From Myxococcus virescens (GTDB lineage Bacteria; Myxococcota; Myxococcia; Myxococcales; Myxococcaceae), in assembly GCF_900101905.1 (NCBI RefSeq), contig NZ_FNAJ01000010.1:124001-188000 (forward strand): a stretch of 64,000 nt of DNA. The letters run 5' to 3'. Within the stretch, counting starts at the first letter, position 1. Each line of letters begins with the position of its first letter. Positions 18,457 through 27,037 of the stretch are shown piece after piece. Both the position numbers and the translations under genes were made by a program. Below the pieces are notes generated by a model. That model was not told where the DNA came from. It ran no database searches and was given only the letters and a program-made list of their open reading frames with translations.

Positions 18457-19464
18457 ATGATTTCCGTTCGCGGCCTTCGCAAGCACTACAAAGTCCATAA
18501 GCGCCCGCCGGGCTTGAAGGCTGCCCTCCGCTCACTCGTCCACCGTAGCTACACCACGGTGAAGGCCGTGGACGGGATTTCCTTCGACATCCGCCCCGGG
18601 GAGCGGGTGGGCTTCCTGGGCCCCAATGGCGCCGGGAAGACGACGACGCTCAAGGTCCTCTCCGGCCTGCTCTATCCCTCCGACGGCGAGGTGACGGTGG
18701 ACGGCCATGTCCCGCAGAAGCGGGAGGAGGCCTTCCTCAAGAAAATCATGCTCGTCATGGGGCAGAAACAGCAGCTCCTGTGGGACCTGCCTCCGGCGGA
18801 GACGTTCGAACTCAACCGCGCCATCTACGACGTGCCCCAGGCCCAGTACAAGAAGACGATGTCGGACCTGATTGAGCTCCTGGAAATCGGGGACCTCATC
18901 GGCAAGCCCACCCGTCAGCTGTCGCTGGGGGAGCGGATGAAGTGCGAGCTGGCCGCGGCGCTCATCCACCAGCCCCGGGTGCTCTTCCTGGACGAGCCGA
19001 CCATCGGCCTGGACGTGGCCATGCAGGCCACCATGCGGACGTTCATCAAGGAGTACAACGAGAAGTACGGCGCCACGCTCATCCTCACCAGCCACTACAT
19101 GGACGACGTGGCGGCGCTGTGCCCCCGTGTCATCGTCATCGACAAGGGCCTCCTGTCATACGACGGCGGCCTGGACGCGCTGGTGCAGCGGGTGCGGCCG
19201 GAGAAGCGCGTGGTGCTGCGCCTGTCGGAGGAAGTGGACGCCGAGCGCCTGTCGCCGCTGGGCCGGGTGGTGACGCACGAGCCCGGCACCGCGGTGCTCC
19301 AGGTCCAGCAGGAGGCGGTCAACGCCACCATCACCCGCGCGCTGTCCACGTTGCCGGTGATGGACCTCACGGTGGAGAACGCGCCGCTGGAAGAGGTGAT
19401 GAGCGAGCTGTTCGCGGAGTCGAAGGCGCGCCGGACGGCGGTGTCGGAACCGGTGCCCGCATGA
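18457..19464 (+). CDS. ABC transporter ATP-binding protein (ABC-2 exporter)
   Basis: This 335-residue ATPase powers an exporter of the ABC-2 type. Walker A is GPNGAGKTT (55-63), the Q-loop region is GQKQQLLWDLP, the signature is LSLGERMKCEL, and Walker B is FLDEPTIGLD followed by the switch His in TSHYMDD. A C-terminal regulatory extension follows. The ATG at 18457 begins the conserved domain. The ribosome site is weak. The stop overlaps the next gene by four bases (ATGA), and a third gene follows, so all three form an operon. Confidence 0.93.
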   Translation: MISVRGLRKHYKVHKRPPGLKAALRSLVHRSYTTVKAVDGISFDIRPGERVGFLGPNGAGKTTTLKVLSGLLYPSDGEVTVDGHVPQKREEAFLKKIMLVMGQKQQLLWDLPPAETFELNRAIYDVPQAQYKKTMSDLIELLEIGDLIGKPTRQLSLGERMKCELAAALIHQPRVLFLDEPTIGLDVAMQATMRTFIKEYNEKYGATLILTSHYMDDVAALCPRVIVIDKGLLSYDGGLDALVQRVRPEKRVVLRLSEEVDAERLSPLGRVVTHEPGTAVLQVQQEAVNATITRALSTLPVMDLTVENAPLEEVMSELFAESKARRTAVSEPVPA

Positions 19465-20264
19465 GCGCCCGGACCACACTGCGCGCCTTTCCCACGCTGC
19501 TGCGGGTGGGGTTCGCGGAGGCGGTGGCCTACCGCGCGGAGATGCTCATCTGGGTGCTGTCCACCACCATGCCGCTGGTCAACATGGTGCTGTGGATGGC
19601 GGTGTCGCGCGAGGCGCCCGTGGGCCGCTTCGGCGAGGCGGACTTCATCAGCTACTTCCTGGCCACCTTCGCGGTGCGGCAGCTGGCCACGTCGTGGGCG
19701 GCGTGGCTCATCAACTGGGAGGTGAAGCAGGGGACGCTGGCCATGCGCCTGCTGCGCCCCATCTCCCCCCTGTGGGCCTACGCGGTGGAGAGCATCGCCG
19801 CCTTCCCCATGCGATTGATGGTCGCGGTGCCGGTGATGCTGCTGAGCGTGGCGCTGGTGGGGCAGAAGGCGGTGCCCCAGCACGCGTGGCAGTGGGGCTT
19901 CGTCGTGCTGTCGGTGATTGGCGGCTGGGCCGTGGCCTTCCTGGCCAACGTGGCCATTGGCGCGCTGTGCTTCTTCCTGGAGAGCAGCCAGAAGGTGCTG
20001 GAGGTGTGGCTGGTGCTCTTCTTCGTGTGCTCCGGCTACATGTACCCGGTGGAGCTGCTGCCGCCCACGCTGCGCACCATCATCGACTGGTTGCCCTTCC
20101 GCTATCAGATTGGCGTCCCGGTGGAGATGCTGACGGGGGTCTATGGCTGGGAGGAGTCCCTGCGGCTCCTGGCGGCCCAGTGGGCCTGGGTGGCGGTGCT
20201 GGGGGCGTTGGCGGCGGTGACGTGGAAGCAGGGCGTGCGGCGCTTCGCGGCGTTCGGGGGCTGA
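19461..20264 (+). CDS. ABC-2 type permease, first subunit
   Basis: This 267-residue integral membrane protein has six likely membrane helices. It belongs to the COG4587-like permease group found with this type of ATPase. Features include RAEMLIWVLSTTMPLVNMVLW near the start and the late LFFVCSGYMYPVELLP segment, typical of ABC-2 permeases. It starts inside the ATPase stop (ATGA overlap) and is followed one base later by the second permease. The two permeases probably form a heterodimer. The exported substrate is not known. Confidence 0.88.
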   Translation: MSARTTLRAFPTLLRVGFAEAVAYRAEMLIWVLSTTMPLVNMVLWMAVSREAPVGRFGEADFISYFLATFAVRQLATSWAAWLINWEVKQGTLAMRLLRPISPLWAYAVESIAAFPMRLMVAVPVMLLSVALVGQKAVPQHAWQWGFVVLSVIGGWAVAFLANVAIGALCFFLESSQKVLEVWLVLFFVCSGYMYPVELLPPTLRTIIDWLPFRYQIGVPVEMLTGVYGWEESLRLLAAQWAWVAVLGALAAVTWKQGVRRFAAFGG

Positions 20265-20265
20265 A

Positions 20266-21072
20266 GTGAAGGTGAAGCGCTATCTGCGGCTGCTGGGCAT
20301 TCAACTCAAGGCGTCGGGGCTGCTCTCCTTGCAGTACCGCGCGGACTTCTTCACGGAGGGGCTGACGTCCCTCTTCTGGACCTTCACGGCGCTGGCGCCG
20401 CTGTTCGTCGTCTACGGTGAGCGGCCCAACATCGAGGGCTGGAGTTTCGGCGAGGCGCTGCTCGTGGTGGGCTGGTTCACGCTGCTCCAGGGCATCCTGG
20501 AGGGCGCCATCAACCCCAGCCTCACGGGGGTGGTGGAGCACATCCGCAAGGGCACGTTGGACTTCGTGCTGCTCAAGCCGGCGGACGCGCAGTTCCTGGT
20601 GTCCACGCAGCGCTTCCAGCCGTGGCGGGCCTTCAACGTGCTGACGGGAATCGGGCTGTTCGTCTACGCCTTCCTGCACCTGGGGCGGTGGCCGTCGGTG
20701 ACGGGGCTGCTGGCCTCCGTGCTGCTGCTGGGGACGAGCACGCTCTTGCTCTACTCGCTGTGGATTCTGACGGTGAGCGCGGCGTTCTTCGTCGTGCGGG
20801 TGGACAACCTGACGTACCTGTTCACCTCCATCTTCGACTTCGCGCGCTGGCCGTCCTCCGTGTTCCAGGGCGTGGGGCGCGGCGTGCTGACGATGGTGTT
20901 CACGTACGTCATCCCGCTGGCGCTGATGACGACCTTCCCGGCGCAGGCCATGCTGGGACGGCTGCCGCCCCAGTCGCTCGTGGGCGCGGTGGTGGGCGCG
21001 GGGCTCTTCGCCTGGGGCTCACGTCAGGTGTGGCTGCGCTCCATCCGACGGTACACGTCGGCGAGCAGCTGA
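20266..21072 (+). CDS. ABC-2 type permease, second subunit
   Basis: This 268-residue membrane protein pairs with the preceding permease and belongs to the COG3694-like group. It opens with a short cytoplasmic part (KVKRYLRLLGIQLKASGLLS) and has about six membrane spans. The amphipathic segment VEHIRKGTLDFVLLKPAD is characteristic of the family. It starts at a GTG one base after the previous stop, which implies translational coupling. A strong hairpin just downstream probably ends the operon. Confidence 0.87.
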   Translation: MKVKRYLRLLGIQLKASGLLSLQYRADFFTEGLTSLFWTFTALAPLFVVYGERPNIEGWSFGEALLVVGWFTLLQGILEGAINPSLTGVVEHIRKGTLDFVLLKPADAQFLVSTQRFQPWRAFNVLTGIGLFVYAFLHLGRWPSVTGLLASVLLLGTSTLLLYSLWILTVSAAFFVVRVDNLTYLFTSIFDFARWPSSVFQGVGRGVLTMVFTYVIPLALMTTFPAQAMLGRLPPQSLVGAVVGAGLFAWGSRQVWLRSIRRYTSASS

Positions 21073-21087
21073 CGCGGGCATGAAACG

Positions 21088-21128
21088 CCTCTCCCCAGCG
21101 CGGTGACGCGCGCCGCTCCGGGGAGAGG
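21088..21128. terminator. Bidirectional terminator hairpin between ABC operon and siderophore-binding gene
   Basis: Bases 21088-21096 (CCTCTCCCC) pair perfectly with 21120-21128 (GGGGAGAGG). The inner AGCG and CGCT can extend the stem after a two-base bulge. It lies 15 bases after the plus-strand operon and 15 bases after the convergent gene on the other strand. There is no T-run, which is common in GC-rich genomes. Confidence 0.55.
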
Positions 21129-21143
21129 ATGACCGCTGGGGGC

Positions 21144-22100
21144 CTACTTCTTCAGGCCGCGGGTCGTGTCCTGGATGATTCGGGTGACGTTCGCGATACC
21201 GCCACCGACGATGTACCAACTCGGGGCGTCCACCACGATGACCCGGCCCTGCTTGAAGGCGCGGGTCTGGCTGAGCTCCGGGTGCCTGGCCAGCGTCTCC
21301 AGGGCCTTGTTCTCACCCCCGCCGGTCGCGGCGCCGCGGTCCAGCACCACCAGCCACTCCGGGTTGGCGGCCACGGCCTTCTTCAGCAGGGCAGCCGCGG
21401 CTTCCTGACGGGCCTTCGCTTCAGGCGACCCTGCCGGCGGGCGCGGGCCGTCGTTGCTGCCCTCCGCCTTCGGGACCACGGCGTTGAATCCCGTCAGCTC
21501 GTGGAGATAACCGAAGCGGTCGCCGGGCGCGTGCACCATGACGTTGCCATTCAGGGTGAAGAGCATCACGGCGGACTTGCCGCCCGTCAGCTTCTTCAGC
21601 GCCGCCCGCTCCTTCTCGAAGTTCTTCACCAGCGTGTCGGCTTCCTTCTGCTTGCCGAAGGCCTTGCCCAGCGCCAGCGTCTGGCCCGTCACGTCCTCCA
21701 CGAAGTGGTCGGCGCGAACGGACAGGTTCACGGTGGGCGCGAGCGCGCTCAGGGCCTCGGCCTGCTTCCGCGAGCGCCCACCCACCACGATGAGGTCCGG
21801 CTTCAGCTCCGCGAGGGCCTTGGTATCGGGCTCGAACAGGCTGCCGGCCTGGGGCACGCCATTGCTGTTGTAGGCGGACAGCGTGGCCGGGAAGGTGGCC
21901 TTCGGCACGGCCACGGCACGGATGCCGAGCGCGTTCAGCGTGTCGAGCACGCCGAGGTCATAGACGGCGAGGCGAGACGGCGTGGCGGGCACGCTCAGCG
22001 TGCCAGTCTCATGCTTCAGCTCGAAAGCAGCGGAGGGAGCAGCGGTAGCCAGACCGGAGGCGAACAGTGCCGCGACGAGCGGGCGATGGAAACGGCGCAT
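21144..22100 (-). CDS. Siderophore (iron complex) ABC transporter substrate-binding protein
   Basis: This 318-residue exported protein resembles the FecB/CeuE/YclQ class III binding proteins for ferric siderophores. The signal peptide is MRRFHRPLVAALFASGLATA with a likely cut after the Ala/Ser-rich stretch. The mature part has the two-lobe pattern: SRLAVYDLGVLDTLNALG, then LKPDLIVVGGRS, and later NPEWLVVLDRG. The ATG at 22100 is chosen because it starts the signal peptide and has GGAGAA upstream. No permease or ATPase gene is adjacent. A Fur-like AT-rich site lies upstream. Confidence 0.88.
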   Translation of the reverse strand: MRRFHRPLVAALFASGLATAAPSAAFELKHETGTLSVPATPSRLAVYDLGVLDTLNALGIRAVAVPKATFPATLSAYNSNGVPQAGSLFEPDTKALAELKPDLIVVGGRSRKQAEALSALAPTVNLSVRADHFVEDVTGQTLALGKAFGKQKEADTLVKNFEKERAALKKLTGGKSAVMLFTLNGNVMVHAPGDRFGYLHELTGFNAVVPKAEGSNDGPRPPAGSPEAKARQEAAAALLKKAVAANPEWLVVLDRGAATGGGENKALETLARHPELSQTRAFKQGRVIVVDAPSWYIVGGGIANVTRIIQDTTRGLKK

Positions 22101-22527
22101 GGGAGGTTCTCCGAAACGTGACCGCGAAAACCGAGGGACGTTCCGGCGGATATGCCACGGCGCTCCTCGGTTCGACAGCGGCGCCGGGCGCGTCACGGAG
22201 CGCTGGATGATTCATCTTTTCATTTTGAGATTAGTTTGCATTATCACCTGTGCCGCGCGTTTGTCGCCGCTGCGCCCTCCGCAACAGGCCGGGAGGACGT
22301 GAAGGAGGCGGTCGTCGTTCGCCTGACGAGCAATTCTGTGGTTGCTTGAATTGCATGGCCTGGCGCGGCGGCCTCTGGCTTTACCCCGCACGGGTGGGTG
22401 CCCAAGGCCCCACGTATTGATGTGTTCAGTTTTGGGTGGTGCGATGGTCCGCCCGTGCAGGGCTGGGGTAAAGGCGCCGAGCGCGGTCCCGCCGCGCATC
22501 CCCCCGTCACACAAAGGACCCCCACCT
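22101..22527. other. Intergenic region between divergent siderophore-binding and kelch genes
   Basis: No convincing gene lies here. The region carries an unusually AT-rich patch at about 22208-22250 with a Fur-like site, and must hold the promoters of both divergent genes. The rest is unremarkable, GC-rich sequence. Confidence 0.55.
22227..22245. promoter_or_regulatory. Candidate Fur-type operator
   Basis: This 19-base stretch matches the classic Fur box at 12 of 19 positions, including an exact CATTATC half. It sits in an AT-rich patch about 127 bases upstream of the siderophore-binding gene start. The left half is poor, so it is a candidate only. Confidence 0.4.
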
Positions 22528-24708
22528 ATGTTTGAACCTGTTGGGTTCGGCCGGAAGGCCGCGCTCTTGATGACGCTCGTGTTCGCAGGATGCTCACACG
22601 AGGATTTTGCAGACGCGCTGCATGCGCCATGGACCCAGGACGCCGAGCTCGCTTCCGTCAGTTGGGTAGGCACCCCCAGCATGTCCACTCAGCGGCTGGA
22701 CCATACGGCCACGGTGCTGCCCAATGGCCGCGTGCTGGTCGCCGGTGGCCAGTCCTCCACGAGCGCCGAGCAATACGACGTGGCGACCGCGCGGTGGCTC
22801 AGCGCGGGGAGCATGAATGTCATCCGCCGGCGTCACACCGCGACGTTGCTGCCCAATGGAAAGGTGCTGGTGGTGGGCGGTGACGTCGCCGCCGCGACCA
22901 CCGGCACCGCGGAGCTGTACGACGTGGCCACCGGGACCTGGTCTTCCACCGGCAGCCTGGACTCCCTTCGCTCGGGACACACCGCCACGTTGCTGCTCGA
23001 CGGCAAAGTGATGGTGATGGGCGGAGAAGACGGCACGGGAACCGCGTTGAGGACGGCGCGTCTGTATGACGCCGACACAGGGACCTGGAGCGCCACCCAC
23101 AGCATGACCGCCCCGCGCATGGGACACGCGGCGACGCTGCTGCCCAATGGAAAGGTGCTGGTGTCGGGCGGGCGCTCCAGTTCGTGGGGCACCGTCCTCC
23201 GGACTGCGGAGCTCTATGACCCCGCCACGGGGACCTGGTCCTCCACCGCCTCCATGAGCTCGCCGCGCACGGGGCATGCTTCGACGGCGCTGCTGAATGG
23301 CAAGGTGCTGGTGTCCGGCGGGCTGGTGGATGACATCACCGCGACGCGCAGCGCGGAGCTGTACACCGCGGAGACCGGTGTCTGGGGTTCCGCGGGGGGC
23401 CTGATGCCCGTCGAGCGCGCGCACCACACCGCGACGGTGCTGCACTCCGGCGAGGTGTTCATCACCGGTGGCACGGACGGCAGCGAGCCCTACCTCCAGA
23501 GCGCTGCATTGTATGACCCTGTCAACGCGCTCTGGACCTCCACGGTTTCGATGGGCACCAGCCGGCTGGGCCACACCGCCGCGCTGCTGGGGACGGGGGA
23601 GGTGCTGGTCGCGGGCGGAAGTCCGGACGGCGTCCTGCGCACCGCTTCCGCCGAGCGCTACGTCCCACCCACGCTGCCCTGGCGCGCGGCCAATGCCATG
23701 CTGTCCGCGCGGTACCACCATTCCTTGACGGTGTTGTCTTCGGGCGAGGTCCTCGCGGCGGGTGGCACCGCGAATGGCAGCACGGCATTGACGGGTGCGG
23801 AGCGCTACTCCGAGGCCACGGGCCACTGGCTGCAGACGGGCACGCTGCTCACCGCGCGCTATCTCCACACCGCGACGCTGCTGCCCAATGGCAAGGTGCT
23901 GGCAGCGGGAGGCCAGAGCACGTCGTCCAGCTATCTTCCCTCGGCGGAGCTCTATGACGCGACCACGGGCACGTGGAGTTCCACGGGGGCGCTGGCTGCG
24001 CCGCGTGCGCGCCACACCGCGACGCTGCTGCCCAACGGCAAGGTCCTGGTGGCGGGAGGCCGGATGAGCTCCAGCTTCTCTGGCATGCTGGCCACCGCGG
24101 AGCTGTATGACGTGGCGACCGGGACGTGGACCGCCACCGGGGTGATGAGCCGCCGTCGGCAGTACCACACCGCGACGTCGCTGCCGTCCGGCAAGGTCCT
24201 GGTGGTGGGAGGCAACACGCAGGATGGAGACACGTCCTCGGCGGAGCTCTATGACGTGTCCACGGGGCAGTGGACGCTCACCGGCTCTCTGTCCGGGCCG
24301 CGTTATGGCCACACGGCGGTGGCGCTGCCGTCGGGCAAGGTGCTGGTGGCCGGAGGCTGGGGCGCGCGGGGGGCGCTCGCCACGGCTGAGCTCTACGACC
24401 CGGCGACGGGCACCTGGACCTCGCTCACGTCCATGCAGCACTCCCGCTACGGACCGATGTCCGCGCTGCTGCCCTCCGGCCGCGTGCTGGTGTTGGGGGG
24501 TGACGGAGGGGGCACCGTGGGCTTGTTGGCCTCGGCCGAGGTGTATGACCCGGCCAGCGGCCAATGGCACAGCGCCGGAACGCTGCCCTCGGCGCTCACC
24601 AGCGCGGGCGTGGTGACGCTGGTGGGCTCTGGCCGCGTGCTGGTGTCGGGAGGCCTGGGCCCCAGCGGCTCGCTGTCCTCCGCCGGGTTGTATTCGCCCG
24701 CGCCCTGA
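22528..24708 (+). CDS. Kelch-repeat lipoprotein (14 repeats)
   Basis: This 726-residue protein starts with a lipoprotein signal (KAALLMTLVFAGC). The rest is tandem kelch-like repeats of about 45-50 residues, each with a core like HTATLLPNGKVLVVGG followed by ELYD..TGTW. I count 14 such cores, enough for two seven-bladed propellers. Kelch proteins bind other proteins or sugars; the ligand is unknown. The ATG at 22528 is chosen for the signal peptide. An in-frame ATG at 22444 is less likely. A strong hairpin follows the stop. Confidence 0.9.
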   Translation: MFEPVGFGRKAALLMTLVFAGCSHEDFADALHAPWTQDAELASVSWVGTPSMSTQRLDHTATVLPNGRVLVAGGQSSTSAEQYDVATARWLSAGSMNVIRRRHTATLLPNGKVLVVGGDVAAATTGTAELYDVATGTWSSTGSLDSLRSGHTATLLLDGKVMVMGGEDGTGTALRTARLYDADTGTWSATHSMTAPRMGHAATLLPNGKVLVSGGRSSSWGTVLRTAELYDPATGTWSSTASMSSPRTGHASTALLNGKVLVSGGLVDDITATRSAELYTAETGVWGSAGGLMPVERAHHTATVLHSGEVFITGGTDGSEPYLQSAALYDPVNALWTSTVSMGTSRLGHTAALLGTGEVLVAGGSPDGVLRTASAERYVPPTLPWRAANAMLSARYHHSLTVLSSGEVLAAGGTANGSTALTGAERYSEATGHWLQTGTLLTARYLHTATLLPNGKVLAAGGQSTSSSYLPSAELYDATTGTWSSTGALAAPRARHTATLLPNGKVLVAGGRMSSSFSGMLATAELYDVATGTWTATGVMSRRRQYHTATSLPSGKVLVVGGNTQDGDTSSAELYDVSTGQWTLTGSLSGPRYGHTAVALPSGKVLVAGGWGARGALATAELYDPATGTWTSLTSMQHSRYGPMSALLPSGRVLVLGGDGGGTVGLLASAEVYDPASGQWHSAGTLPSALTSAGVVTLVGSGRVLVSGGLGPSGSLSSAGLYSPAP

Positions 24709-24716
24709 TTCCACGT

Positions 24717-24748
24717 CCCGCCCCGGGGGCTTGTGTCGCCGGGGCGGG
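24717..24748 (+). terminator. Rho-independent-type terminator after kelch gene
   Basis: A perfect 10-bp stem (24717-24726 with 24739-24748) and a 12-base loop start nine bases after the stop. CTTTC follows directly. Confidence 0.72.
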
Positions 24749-24877
24749 CTTTCGGATGCGGCCCGCAAGACAGCTCGGGGCTTGGGGTGTCGCCTGGGTG
24801 ATGGCGGCTCGCTTTCGGGTGACTCGAGCCGCGTCTCCACTGCTCCAATCTCCCCGCGGTGCATTCGAGGGGGACGC

Positions 24878-25993
24878 ATGAATCGGATTCAAAGGGTGGT
24901 CATGACGGGGTTGTTCGCCGGAGTGCTGGGAGGCGCTCCCGCGTCCTGGGCCGGCGCGGCGAAGACGCAATACCCCGTGGTGTTCGCGCACGGCATGGGC
25001 GGGTTCGATGACCTGCTCGGCTACGACTACTGGGGGAACGACTTCGGCACCTTCGTGGGTGAGGCCTGTGAGTCGCGCTTCGACACGAGCTGCAACAGCG
25101 ACCTCGACCCGGGACAGCGCGCCTTCGTTGCACAGGTGGCGGCGTTTCAGTCCTCGGAGGTCCGCGGGTTGGACCTGGCGGACGACATCGAGGGCTTCAT
25201 GGCGACGACGGGTGCCTCGAAGGTGAGCATCATCGGGCACTCTCAAGGGGGCATCGACGCGCGGAAGGCGGCGCGCGTGCTGCGGGAGCGCAGGGGCACC
25301 ACGTCGGTGGCGGTGCTGGCCAGTGTGTCTTCGCCGCACCGGGGCTCGCCGGTGGCGAAGTACATCCTCGACCAGAAAACGGGTGTCACCAGCGTCGTCG
25401 CGGCGCTGGCGCGCTACTACGGCGACTCCGTCTATGCGCCGGGCAATGATGCCTATGCGGCGGCGAAGCAGCTCGTCTTCAATGACTATTCATCCTCGGA
25501 CGGTGTCGTCACGGGCATGAAGGCCTTCAACGAGAAGTATCCGGTGAGCAGCAACTACGCGGAGCGCTACGTGTCACTCATCACCGCGCAGTTCGGGGGG
25601 AATGTGAATCCGGCGCTGTACCTGTTGAAGGAGTTCCTCTTCGACATCGACGGCAATGGCTACTGCGCGGGGGATGGGGACAACGACGGCGCGGCCGGCT
25701 GCGGCGACGGCGTACGCAACGAAGCGGATGACGATGGCATGGTGGGCATCAACTCCCAGCAGATGGGGCGTCGGCTGCGCTACCACGACGCCTTCTTCGG
25801 CTTCGACTCGGTGACGGACGACGCGTCCATTCCCGCGCTCAATGATTTGAACGCGCCATCGCGTCCGCAGAGCACGTCCATGTCCAGCGTGGTGCCTCAG
25901 GACCATGTGGATGTGGTGGGGGTCGGGCCGGACGCCTTCGATGAGCCGGAGTTCTACGCCGCCCTCATCCATTACATCTCACTGCATGACTGA
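24878..25993 (+). CDS. Secreted triacylglycerol lipase (family I-like)
   Basis: This 371-residue lipase has a signal peptide ending near ASWAGA. The mature enzyme opens with YPVVFAHGMGG (oxyanion HG at 38-39), has the nucleophile elbow GHSQGG (Ser122), and SSPHRGSPVA, typical of Pseudomonas/Burkholderia lipases. The late DDDGMVGINSQQMGR and DHVDVVG segments fit the catalytic Asp and His. An unusual Asp/Gly-rich insert at 256-288 (DIDGNGYCAGDGDNDG...) resembles calcium-binding EF-hand loops and includes two Cys. The ATG at 24878 has AGGGGGA upstream. It probably acts in nutrient release or predation. Confidence 0.87.
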   Translation: MNRIQRVVMTGLFAGVLGGAPASWAGAAKTQYPVVFAHGMGGFDDLLGYDYWGNDFGTFVGEACESRFDTSCNSDLDPGQRAFVAQVAAFQSSEVRGLDLADDIEGFMATTGASKVSIIGHSQGGIDARKAARVLRERRGTTSVAVLASVSSPHRGSPVAKYILDQKTGVTSVVAALARYYGDSVYAPGNDAYAAAKQLVFNDYSSSDGVVTGMKAFNEKYPVSSNYAERYVSLITAQFGGNVNPALYLLKEFLFDIDGNGYCAGDGDNDGAAGCGDGVRNEADDDGMVGINSQQMGRRLRYHDAFFGFDSVTDDASIPALNDLNAPSRPQSTSMSSVVPQDHVDVVGVGPDAFDEPEFYAALIHYISLHD

Positions 25994-26005
25994 CGTGCCG
26001 GCGCG

Positions 26006-26908
26006 TCAGGCCCCGGGCTGCGGGGCTTCGACTTCCTCGGACTCCACGCCGTAGTACGCGAGGCACTCCACCTCGCGTCCGCGCACCACACGTCGGCCGT
26101 CGAGCGGACCGCCATGCGCGGTGACGATGGTGCATTGGCCCTCGTCGCCTTCCTGGTCGAAGTAGAGGACCACCCAGTCATGGGTGGCATTCTGCTGGTG
26201 GGCCAGCGCGGTGTTGGAGAAGAGCGCGCGGAAGTTCCATCCCTCCAGCTTCTTGCGGAGTACGGGCAGCCATGCTTCGCCAGAGGGATTGAACCGGCGC
26301 GGTGCAATCCGGCGCAGCTCGCCTGCGCCCGCGCGCCGCCGGTACTCCTCGTCCACCTGGAGCAGCACGCCCACGTCCGGCCGGGGGCCTTCATCCCGCC
26401 CTTCGCTCCGGCGTGCGGCGCTGCGCCGCTCCCTGCCCAGCCGTGCGCCCAGCAGCTCGCGCACCTGTTCGCTGCGCCGGGGGCCGAAGCCCTCCACGCG
26501 CTCCAGCCGTCCGTCGTGTGCGGCCTGCTCCAGCTCCTCCAGCGTCCGCACGCCCAGCTCGTCATGGATGCGGCGGGCCAGCTCGGCGCCGATGCCCGGC
26601 ACGCTGGCCAGGAGTTGCTCCGGAGAGTGCTCTGACTCCAGCCGCTGGAGCAGGGAGAGCTGTCCGGTGCGAATCAGCTCCGCCATCGCCGCGGCGATGC
26701 TCTTTCCCACGCCGGGGAGCTTGCGCAGCCCTGCTTCACCGTCCTCGGCCAGCAGCTCCGCCACGGGTTGAGGCCACTTCGCGATGGTGTCCGCGGCCTT
26801 CCGGTAGGCGCCGACCCGGAAGGGCATCGCGTCCTGCTCCTCCAGCAGGTCCGCGACGCGCTCCAGCGCATCCGCGACGTCGATGTTGTCCTTCCAGGCA
26901 ACGCCCAT
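26006..26908 (-). CDS. Helix-hairpin-helix protein related to the N-terminus of family X DNA polymerases
   Basis: This 300-residue protein starts like the 8-kDa and HhH regions of PolX (NIDVADALERVADLLEEQDAMPFRVGAYRKAADTI). HhH motifs follow: LRKLPGVGKSIAAAMAEL, LLASVPGIGAELARRI and RVEGFGPRRSEQVREL. The polymerase palm with its catalytic aspartates is absent. Instead the C-terminal 120 residues form an unassigned domain (LLQVDEEYRRRAGAGELRRI, HDWVVLYFDQEG). It is likely a DNA-binding protein. The ATG at 26908 is preferred over an upstream TTG and has GAAGG upstream. It is downstream of a two-component operon. Confidence 0.8.
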   Translation of the reverse strand: MGVAWKDNIDVADALERVADLLEEQDAMPFRVGAYRKAADTIAKWPQPVAELLAEDGEAGLRKLPGVGKSIAAAMAELIRTGQLSLLQRLESEHSPEQLLASVPGIGAELARRIHDELGVRTLEELEQAAHDGRLERVEGFGPRRSEQVRELLGARLGRERRSAARRSEGRDEGPRPDVGVLLQVDEEYRRRAGAGELRRIAPRRFNPSGEAWLPVLRKKLEGWNFRALFSNTALAHQQNATHDWVVLYFDQEGDEGQCTIVTAHGGPLDGRRVVRGREVECLAYYGVESEEVEAPQPGA

Positions 26909-27037
26909 GGCTGCCTTCAAGGTGGGGCGCGTCGAAGACGGTGGCCACCCCTGTCGCGCAGGTCGCGCCGTGGCACCGGGCCCGGCGGGCGGCCGGCAAG
27001 GCGGCCGGCTTGCAGCCCGCGCTCACGACAGCGGCGC

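Noticed and set aside
26985..27020. Possible terminator hairpin between histidine kinase and HhH gene
   Set aside because: The outer stem is only six bases with unpaired internal bases, and several alternative GGCCGGC pairings make the structure ambiguous.
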